Origin: Empedobacter sedimenti
GTDB lineage: Bacteria > Bacteroidota > Bacteroidia > Flavobacteriales > Weeksellaceae
Length of the DNA: 64,000 bases
Assembly (NCBI RefSeq): GCF_030005555.1
Contig: NZ_JASCQG010000012.1
Coordinates: forward strand, 1-64,000
Reading direction: 5' to 3'
Position 1 is the stretch's first letter. Each line of letters begins with the position of its first letter. Made by a program: the position numbers and the translations under genes. The notes beneath the pieces are model-generated. The model did no database searches and had not been told where the DNA came from. It saw nothing but the letters and a program-made list of their open reading frames with translations. Positions 1 to 6,457 of the stretch are shown piece after piece.

Positions 1-51
1 GAACTTCTCAGTTTCAAACTTACTGCGTTTCTCTGTTTCTGTAAGCGGTTG

Positions 52-82
52 CAAAGGTAAAACTTATTTTTTAACTAGCAAA
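52..82 (-). promoter_or_regulatory. Leftward consensus promoter, proximal of a tandem pair
   Basis: On the minus strand TTTG (82-79) is followed after 19 nt by TACCTTTG (59-52), matching the Bacteroidota -33/-7 consensus TTTG-N(17-23)-TAnnTTTG. Transcription would start near position 45 and leave the window on the left. The leader that follows contains no ORF and ends at the window edge in GAGAAGTTC. From memory, this resembles flavobacterial 16S rRNA leaders, so an rRNA operon just outside the window is my inference. Confidence 0.6.
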
Positions 83-160
83 TTTTATTTTGAAAAATTT
101 TGGCATTATTTTAAGTCCTTATGTCAACTTCAATACTACTCGTCTTTCGTATTGGGATTG

Positions 161-193
161 CAAATATACAACCCTATTTTCCGTTTTTCCAAA
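161..193 (-). promoter_or_regulatory. Leftward consensus promoter, distal of a tandem pair
   Basis: On the minus strand TTTG (193-190), a 21-nt spacer and TATATTTG (168-161) give a second full match to the Bacteroidota promoter consensus. It lies about 110 bp upstream of the one at 52-82 and points the same way. Two strong promoters in tandem with no gene inside the window suggest a highly expressed unit to the left. Confidence 0.55.
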
Positions 194-336
194 CCAACTT
201 TACATTTATTTTACATTATTTCCTTAAGTAATTGGTAACATGGGAAATATTTTTTGATCTTTTTAGATTTTAGTCCTGAGAGAGGTGATTTTGGTATATA
301 AATTCATCCGTAGTTTTGGTTTTTTGAGCAAGAAAG

Positions 337-357
337 ATTCTTCGAAAAGCTCAGAAT
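337..357. repeat. Short imperfect inverted repeat, intergenic
   Basis: GATTC and GAATG flank a TCGAAAAGCTCA core, giving an imperfect hairpin. Its style matches the elements at 390-408 and 9471-9551. It lies in the 593-bp gene-free left end and has no coding frame. Confidence 0.4.
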
Positions 358-389
358 GATAAAAAATTTTTCTTTTGTTTAGAATGAGA

Positions 390-408
390 TGCTGAAACGA
401 GTTCAGCA
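390..408. repeat. Short inverted repeat, intergenic
   Basis: TGCTGAA (390-396), loop ACGAG, TTCAGCA (402-408): a perfect 7-bp stem. It has no U-tract and no adjacent gene end, so it is more likely a dispersed intergenic element than a terminator. Confidence 0.5.
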
Positions 409-432
409 GGACAAAATGAAAACACCCCTGTA

Positions 433-448
433 GTCCCCTCGAGGGGAC
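433..448. repeat. Perfect 16-bp palindrome
   Basis: GTCCCCTCGAGGGGAC reads identically on both strands and is strikingly GC-rich for this AT-rich window. Positions 449-593 after it, up to the end of yihY, hold no gene I can support. The stretch near 490-585 is GC-richer than its surroundings but has no open frame with a start. Confidence 0.6.
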
Positions 449-593
449 AGTTGTTTTTACTATATTATTTATACTGCGAGGAATGATTAGACGGTGATGG
501 TTTGCTGTTTCAAGCTAACCAACAGCGGATACTTTGTGGTTAACGACTCGGGGAAGGGATTGAACGAAGTGAAAGGGATTACAATTAAAGATA

Positions 594-1535
594 CTAATCT
601 ATATTCTCGTAATCGTGTTTTTCTGCAAGATGATCTATAAATGATACTTTTCGAAGTTTTGCATTTTTGGTCGGAATAATTGGATAACCTTTCATTTCGG
701 CATATACTTTTGTGAATTTCGCTCCCAAATAAATAATCGTAGCAACATAATAAATCCACAAAAGCAGAATAACCAAAGATCCAGCAGATCCAAAAATTGT
801 AGAGTATTTAGAATTTGCAATATAAATTCCGATAAAATACTTTGCTAAAAAAAATAGAATCGCCGTAAATATAGCACCTACAAAAGCCGGTTTCGTTTTG
901 ATACGTGCATCTGGTAAAACTTTAAAAAGTATATAAAATATCATTATCGAAATCGTGATACTTAATCCATTATTAAGAAGAACGACGGATGTTTTAGTTA
1001 TAATAGTATCTAAATTAAAAAGACTAAAAATTTCTTCTCCAAAACTCATCAAAATACTATTCAAAATAACTGTCGCTATTAAAACCAATCCTAATGCAAG
1101 TATTATTAAAAACGATAAACCTCTATTAATAATAAACTTTAACCACGCTCTTCGCGGCACTGCTTCGACACGCCAAATGAGATTGAGACTATCTTGCATA
1201 TCAGTAAACATTGTGGTAGAACCAAAAATCAACACTCCAATACCAATATAAAGCGCAACGGAACTATCTCCGGAAATGGTAGAATTCGTCACAAAATTTT
1301 GCACTGCAAGAGCTACATCTGGTCCGACGATATTTTTCAATTCATAATACATTCTATTCTCGATTGCATCTTTCTTAAAAAATAAACTAGCACTAGAAAT
1401 TACAATAAGAATAAGAGGAGACAATGAAAACAAGGCATAATAAGTTAACGAAGCACTTAATTTCATAATTCGGTCTTCACCAAATTCGATTATCGTTTGT
1501 TTAATAATATTAAAGTAGAATTTAAAATACTTCAT
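594..1535 (-). CDS. YihY/BrkB family inner-membrane protein
   Basis: This 313-aa polytopic membrane protein has about six hydrophobic segments (roughly residues 28-55, 93-115, 138-165, 183-208, 218-240 and 250-275), a short cytoplasmic N-terminus and a charged C-terminal tail. Length and layout fit the YihY/BrkB family, once annotated as ribonuclease BN in error. The family's function is unsettled; some members have been proposed as transporters. The gene lies downstream of pdhA-pdhC on the same strand but behind the pdhC terminator at 1577-1604, so it probably has its own promoter. I see no consensus promoter in the short gap. The family call is firm and the function unknown. Confidence 0.85.
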   Translation of the reverse strand: MKYFKFYFNIIKQTIIEFGEDRIMKLSASLTYYALFSLSPLILIVISSASLFFKKDAIENRMYYELKNIVGPDVALAVQNFVTNSTISGDSSVALYIGIGVLIFGSTTMFTDMQDSLNLIWRVEAVPRRAWLKFIINRGLSFLIILALGLVLIATVILNSILMSFGEEIFSLFNLDTIITKTSVVLLNNGLSITISIMIFYILFKVLPDARIKTKPAFVGAIFTAILFFLAKYFIGIYIANSKYSTIFGSAGSLVILLLWIYYVATIIYLGAKFTKVYAEMKGYPIIPTKNAKLRKVSFIDHLAEKHDYENID

Positions 1536-1576
1536 TCATTGAATTTATAAAATAAAGATACAAATGTTACTACAAA

Positions 1577-1604
1577 AAAAAGACCATTCGATGAATGGTC
1601 TTTT
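1577..1604 (-). terminator. Rho-independent terminator after pdhC
   Basis: AAAAGACCATTC and GAATGGTCTTTT form a 12-bp stem around a 3-nt loop. Read on minus it is followed by an uninterrupted T-run, 24 nt after the pdhC stop codon. Confidence 0.85.
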
Positions 1605-1627
1605 GAAAATTATATTAAATCTATTAT

Positions 1628-3232
1628 TTAGACTAACATTGTTACTGGATTTTCGATGTACATTCTTAACGTTTGTAAGAATTGCGCACCTGTTGCTCCG
1701 TCTACAGTTCTGTGATCACAAGCTAAAGACAATTTCATTGTGTTACCAACTACAATTTGTCCGTCTTTTACAACTGGTTTTTGAATAATTGCACCAACTG
1801 ATAAGATACAAGAGTTTGGTTGATTGATAATCGAAGTGAAAGATTCGATTCCAAACATTCCTAAGTTAGAAACTGAGAAAGTAGATTTATCCATTTCGTC
1901 AGCTTTTAATTTACGATCTCTTGCACGACCTGCATAATCTTTAACCTCAGCAGAAATTTGAGCAAATGATTTTTGATCTGTATTTTTAACTACAGGAACC
2001 AATAAACCATCTTCTACAGCAACTGCAACACCGATATTAATATCTCCATGTTGAATAATTTCTGCATCTGTCCAAGTAGAATTTACAGCTGGATGTTTGC
2101 GTAATGCCATAGCACATGCTTTAACAACCATATCGTTAAATGAAATCTTCGTATCTGGAACAGAGTTTAATTGTTTACGCGCTTCGATTGCGTTATCCAT
2201 ATCCAACTCAACATTTAAATAATAATGAGGAGCTGTAAATTTAGATTCTGCCAAACGTTTTGCAATCACTTTTCTCATTTGAGAATTTGGAATTACTTTA
2301 TCTTCTCCTGAAACAAAAGTTTGAGCAGGTTTAACTGATTCAGATTTTGCTTCCGCTTTTGGTTGAGCAGATGGTTGATAATTTTCAATATCTTTTTTCA
2401 CGATACGCCCATTATCACCAGAGCCTTTCACCTCAGCTAAATTAATTCCTTTATCTTTTGCAATTGTTTTTGCTAACGGTGATGCAAAAATACGATCAGA
2501 AGAAGAAGTTTCTTCAACCTTATTGTTTACATCTAACTGAACAACTACTGGTTTTTCGTCATCAACAACTTCTGTAGAAACTGCTGGAGCAGTAACTTTA
2601 CCTCCGTTTGCTACAATTGCAGAAACGTCAGTACCAGCTTCACCAATAATTGCTAAAACAGAATCTACTGGCGCAGGCTCGTTTACTTTTGCACCTTGAT
2701 ATAATAAAACGCCGTCAAATTCTGATTCGAATTCTTGAACCGCTTTATCTGTTTCAATTTCTGCTAAAATATCACCTTCCGCAACTTGATCTCCAACATT
2801 TTTGTGCCAAACAACTACAGTTCCTTCCTCCATTGTATCAGAAAGACGAGGCATTGTAATTACTTCCACATTTGCAGGAATTTCTGCAGTAGGTTTTGCT
2901 TCTTCTGTTTTTGTTTCGCTGGGTGTTGATTTTTCTTCTTTAACTTCAGTAGTTGCTTTTGCTCCACCTCCAATTAAACCTGAAATATCTTCTCCTTCAT
3001 TTCCGATGATTGCTAAAACTTCATCAACATTTGTTGATACACCTTCTGCAACACCTTGATATAATAATACTCCGTCAAATTCTGATTCAAATTCTTGGAT
3101 CGCTTTATCTGTTTCGATTTCTGCTAAGATATCACCCTCAGCAATTTTATCTCCTACATTTTTGTGCCATTTTACAACAGTTCCTTCTTCCATTGTATCG
3201 CTTAAGCGAGGCATTGTAATAATTTCTGCCAT
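1628..3232 (-). CDS. pdhC: Pyruvate dehydrogenase E2, dihydrolipoamide acetyltransferase
   Basis: This is the core acetyltransferase of the pyruvate dehydrogenase complex, moving the acetyl group from lipoamide to CoA. The 534-aa protein has two N-terminal lipoyl domains (about residues 3-77 and 123-197, lipoyl lysines K43 and K163 in ETDKA motifs). A subunit-binding domain follows near 250-285 (ASPLAKTIAKDKG). The C-terminal catalytic domain carries the active-site motif DHRTVDG near the end. Acidic, Thr/Pro-rich linkers join the domains. It starts 5 nt downstream of the pdhA stop, so the two are cotranscribed. The E1-beta and E3 genes are not in the window. The two lipoyl domains are almost identical over their first 55 residues. 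Confidence 0.96.
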   Translation of the reverse strand: MAEIITMPRLSDTMEEGTVVKWHKNVGDKIAEGDILAEIETDKAIQEFESEFDGVLLYQGVAEGVSTNVDEVLAIIGNEGEDISGLIGGGAKATTEVKEEKSTPSETKTEEAKPTAEIPANVEVITMPRLSDTMEEGTVVVWHKNVGDQVAEGDILAEIETDKAVQEFESEFDGVLLYQGAKVNEPAPVDSVLAIIGEAGTDVSAIVANGGKVTAPAVSTEVVDDEKPVVVQLDVNNKVEETSSSDRIFASPLAKTIAKDKGINLAEVKGSGDNGRIVKKDIENYQPSAQPKAEAKSESVKPAQTFVSGEDKVIPNSQMRKVIAKRLAESKFTAPHYYLNVELDMDNAIEARKQLNSVPDTKISFNDMVVKACAMALRKHPAVNSTWTDAEIIQHGDINIGVAVAVEDGLLVPVVKNTDQKSFAQISAEVKDYAGRARDRKLKADEMDKSTFSVSNLGMFGIESFTSIINQPNSCILSVGAIIQKPVVKDGQIVVGNTMKLSLACDHRTVDGATGAQFLQTLRMYIENPVTMLV

Positions 3233-3237
3233 GGTTT

Positions 3238-4242
3238 TTAGTTGTTTTCGATTTTATCTAAGAATGGATAATTTTCTTCAGAATAGATATAATCATACAT
3301 TACATTCTCTTTTGGATAATCTGATTTTTCTGCAAATTCTGCACATTCTTCAACCATAACTTTTACTTCATCAACAATTGCATCTAATTGTTCTTTTGTT
3401 GCCCAGTTATTAATTAAGATGTGGTTTTCTACACTCAAAATTGGATCTTCTTGTTTGTATTCTTCTACCTCTTCTTTTGTACGATAAGGCTCTGCATCAG
3501 ACATAGAGTGACCTCTATAACGATATGTACGCACATCTAAGAAAGTTGGTCCATCTCCACGACGAGCACGCTCGATAGCTTCGTAAGCAGCTTCTGCAAC
3601 TTTTACAGGATCCATACCATCTACTGGCATACAAGGCATATCATATCCTAAACCTAATTTCCAAACATCTTCATGATTCGCTGTACGAGAAACTGATGTT
3701 CCCATTGCGTATTGATTGTTTTCACAAACAAAAACAACTGGTAATTTCCAGTTCATTGCCATGTTGAAAGTTTCGTGTAATGTTCCTTGGCGAGTAGCAC
3801 CATCTCCCATTAAACAAATTGTAACACCATCGCGGTTGAAAAATTTATCACCAAAAGCAATTCCTGCTCCTAATGGAATTTGACCACCAACAATTCCGTG
3901 TCCACCATAAAATTTATGTTCTTTACTGAAAACGTGCATAGATCCTCCTAAACCATGAGAAGTACCCGTTTCTTTACCACATAATTCAGCCAAAATACTT
4001 TTCGGATCTACACCCAACGCCATTGGCCAAACGTGACAACGATAAGCTGTAATCACATGATCTACTCCAGGTTTCATTGCATGAATAAAACCAGCTGGTA
4101 AAGCCTCTTGACCATTGTATAAATGTAAGAAACCTCTAATTTTTTGTTTTAAATATAATGAACGACACTTGTCTTCGAAGCGACGCCAAAAAGTCATATC
4201 ACGATACCATTGTAGGTACGTTTCTTGCGTTAATTTTTCCAT
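3238..4242 (-). CDS. pdhA: Pyruvate dehydrogenase E1 component, alpha subunit
   Basis: This is the thiamin diphosphate-dependent decarboxylase subunit of pyruvate dehydrogenase; it needs an E1-beta partner encoded elsewhere. The ThDP/Mg-binding motif runs from GDGATRQG to ENNQYAMG in mid-protein, and the conserved YRGHSMSDAEPYR loop is present. I chose the ATG at 4242 (334 aa, starting MEKLTQETYL). The frame also opens at 4266, but that codon lies inside the consensus -7 box at 4264-4271, so it would precede the transcription start. pdhC follows immediately. ThDP is the cofactor whose precursors the operon at 56.5-60.2 kb salvages. Confidence 0.95.
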   Translation of the reverse strand: MEKLTQETYLQWYRDMTFWRRFEDKCRSLYLKQKIRGFLHLYNGQEALPAGFIHAMKPGVDHVITAYRCHVWPMALGVDPKSILAELCGKETGTSHGLGGSMHVFSKEHKFYGGHGIVGGQIPLGAGIAFGDKFFNRDGVTICLMGDGATRQGTLHETFNMAMNWKLPVVFVCENNQYAMGTSVSRTANHEDVWKLGLGYDMPCMPVDGMDPVKVAEAAYEAIERARRGDGPTFLDVRTYRYRGHSMSDAEPYRTKEEVEEYKQEDPILSVENHILINNWATKEQLDAIVDEVKVMVEECAEFAEKSDYPKENVMYDYIYSEENYPFLDKIENN

Positions 4243-4263
4243 AATTGCACAATTCCGTTGGAA

Positions 4264-4294
4264 CAAATTTAAACTAATCTATTTAGTGTACAAA
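4264..4294 (-). promoter_or_regulatory. Consensus promoter for pdhA-pdhC
   Basis: On minus, TTTG (4294-4291), a 19-nt spacer and TAAATTTG (4271-4264) match the Bacteroidota consensus exactly. It fills the gap between cdd and pdhA. A start near 4257 gives a leader of about 15 nt to the ATG at 4242. Confidence 0.7.
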
Positions 4295-4298
4295 ATTG

Positions 4299-4772
4299 CT
4301 ACCCTAAAAATTCATCTGTAAAATGTAAAGGAAGCAAATCTTTAGCCGAATTTACTACCAAAACTTCTCCTTCTTTACCAGACAAAATCAACTCAATTGG
4401 ATGCTCTTGTTTCTTTTCTATTTCCAAAATATATTGACGACACATTCCACATGGAGGCAATGGGTAATTAACATTAGGAGTTGAAACAGCTAATTTTTCA
4501 ACTTTAATATTCGGGAAGTTTGCATTAACATATGCCAATAAACCTCTTTCGGCACAAGTACCTACTGGATAAGAAGCGTTCTCTTGATTAGAACTTGAAT
4601 AAATTTCACCGTTCTCTAACTGAACTGATGCACCAACATGAAATTGAGAGTATGGAGCGTAAGCGTTTAATGAAATTTCATAAGCTTGATCAACTACTTT
4701 TTTTTGATCCGCTGCAAGCTCAGATTTGCTTTCGAATCGATCAAATTCAAAAGAGTATTTTTCTTTTTTCAT
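4299..4772 (-). CDS. cdd: Cytidine deaminase
   Basis: This enzyme hydrolytically deaminates cytidine and deoxycytidine to the uridine forms in pyrimidine salvage. The 157-aa length fits the short homotetrameric class. The zinc site is visible: TCAERG carries the first Cys and the catalytic Glu, and PCGMCRQ carries the other two Cys. The HVGAS substrate-binding segment precedes them. The N-terminal 25 residues are a charged extension. It is divergent from yifB across about 107 bp and is separated from pdhA by a pdhA promoter, so it is probably transcribed alone or reads through. Confidence 0.93.
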   Translation of the reverse strand: MKKEKYSFEFDRFESKSELAADQKKVVDQAYEISLNAYAPYSQFHVGASVQLENGEIYSSSNQENASYPVGTCAERGLLAYVNANFPNIKVEKLAVSTPNVNYPLPPCGMCRQYILEIEKKQEHPIELILSGKEGEVLVVNSAKDLLPLHFTDEFLG

Positions 4773-4879
4773 ATAGAATTAACACCGAAGTGTATTATTT
4801 AATTAATTATTAAATACTTAAGTCCTTTCAGCTATTTTATTCAATAGAAAAAGGAAGTAAATTTATAAAAAAACATTTT

Positions 4880-6406
4880 ATGTTGGTAAAAATTTTTGCA
4901 AGTGCTATTTTCGGAGTTTCTGCACAAACCATTATTGTAGAAGTTAATATTGATCAAGGTGTCGGCTATCATTTGGTGGGTTTGCCCGATAGCGCGATAA
5001 AAGAAAGTAATTTTAGGATAAACGCAGCCTTAAAAAATTCGAATCTCAAGCTACCTGGCAAAAAAATCACGATTAACATGGCGCCAGCCGATTTACAAAA
5101 AGAAGGTTCTGCTTACGATTTGCCCATCGCAATTGGAATTTTAGCCGCTTCGGAACAAGTAAATTCTGAACAACTGAACAAATATATAATGATGGGCGAA
5201 TTATCGCTTGATGGCTCTCTTCGTCCAATAAAAGGTGCTTTACCCATAACAATACAAGCCAAAGAAGAAGGTTTTGAAGGAATTATTTTACCTAAACAAA
5301 ATGCAGATGAAGCGGCTGTTGTAGAAGGAGTCAATGTTTTTGCGGTTGATAATATCAGAGAAGTTGTTGATTATTTTAACGGAGAAATTATTTTGCAACC
5401 TCATCAAGTCAATTTAGATGATTATTTTTTTAGTGAAATGAATAATTATCCTTTCGATTTTGCTGATGTAAAAGGTCAAGAAAATGTAAAACGTGCGATG
5501 GAAATCGCAGCAGCAGGCGGACATAACATTATTTTGATTGGTCCTCCTGGAAGCGGAAAAACAATGTTAGCCAAACGAATTGCTTCTATCCTTCCGAAAA
5601 TGACTATTCAAGAAGCGCTCGAAACAACAAAAATTCATAGCGTTGCTGGAAAATTATCTAACAAATCACTCATTGTAAGTCGTCCTTATTCTAGTCCGCA
5701 TCATTCTATTTCTGACGTGGCCTTAGTCGGCGGCGGTTCTTATCCACAACCTGGCGAAATTTCTTTGGCACATAATGGTGTTTTATTTTTGGATGAATTA
5801 CCTGAATTTAAACGAACGGTTTTAGAAGTAATGCGTCAACCTTTGGAAGATCGAGAAGTTACAATTTCGAGGGCAAAATTCACAGTGAATTATCCTGCGA
5901 GTTTTATGTTGGTCGCTTCTATGAATCCAAGTCCGAGCGGTTATTTTATGGATGATCCAAACAACACATCTTCTTTAGCGGAAATGCAACGTTATATGAA
6001 CAAAATTTCTGGACCACTTTTGGACCGAATTGATTTGCATATCGAAGTGAATCCTGTTCCGTTTGATGATTTATCGCAAGAACGTCGTGGCGAAAAAAGT
6101 GCTGTGATTCGTGAACGTGTGATTAATGCCCGAAATATTCAGACCAAACGATTTGAAAATACAAAAGTTCATTATAACTCTCAAATGGGACCAAAAGAAT
6201 TGGATGCTTTTTGTGATTTAGATGATCATTCGAAGAATTTAATCAAAGTTGTTATGGAAAAATTAAATCTTTCGGCACGAGCGTATGACCGAATTATTAG
6301 GGTTGGACGAACAATTGCTGATTTAGATAATTCTGAAACTATTCTTTCGAAGCATATTAGCGAAGCGATTCAGTACAGAAGTTTGGATAGAAATCAGTGG
6401 ATGTGA
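4880..6406 (+). CDS. YifB family Mg-chelatase-like AAA+ ATPase (ComM type)
   Basis: The 508-aa protein has three parts. The N-terminal ChlI/Lon-like domain spans about residues 1-165. An AAA+ module carries Walker A GPPGSGKT near 220 and Walker B LFLDELPEF near 302. The Mg-chelatase C-terminal domain ends in ISEAIQYRSLDR. Family members include Haemophilus ComM, a branch-migration helicase acting in natural transformation; whether this protein does the same here is not shown. The start MLVKIFASAIFGV matches the family N-terminus. It is monocistronic and ends at the shared terminator 6422-6451. Confidence 0.92.
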   Translation: MLVKIFASAIFGVSAQTIIVEVNIDQGVGYHLVGLPDSAIKESNFRINAALKNSNLKLPGKKITINMAPADLQKEGSAYDLPIAIGILAASEQVNSEQLNKYIMMGELSLDGSLRPIKGALPITIQAKEEGFEGIILPKQNADEAAVVEGVNVFAVDNIREVVDYFNGEIILQPHQVNLDDYFFSEMNNYPFDFADVKGQENVKRAMEIAAAGGHNIILIGPPGSGKTMLAKRIASILPKMTIQEALETTKIHSVAGKLSNKSLIVSRPYSSPHHSISDVALVGGGSYPQPGEISLAHNGVLFLDELPEFKRTVLEVMRQPLEDREVTISRAKFTVNYPASFMLVASMNPSPSGYFMDDPNNTSSLAEMQRYMNKISGPLLDRIDLHIEVNPVPFDDLSQERRGEKSAVIRERVINARNIQTKRFENTKVHYNSQMGPKELDAFCDLDDHSKNLIKVVMEKLNLSARAYDRIIRVGRTIADLDNSETILSKHISEAIQYRSLDRNQWM

Positions 6407-6421
6407 TTATGCGTTATGCAA

Positions 6422-6451
6422 AAAAAGGAATCTCTTTCAAGATTCCTTTTT
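6422..6451. terminator. Bidirectional terminator between yifB and the VIT gene
   Basis: AAAAAGGAATCT and AGATTCCTTTTT form a 12-bp stem with a 6-nt loop. A-rich and T-rich flanks supply a U-tract in both directions for the two convergent genes. Confidence 0.85.
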
Positions 6452-6457
6452 CATTTA

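Noticed and set aside
487-759. 90-aa minus-strand frame at the left end.
   Set aside because: It overlaps the end of yihY in another frame, has no family signature and runs through the repeat region.
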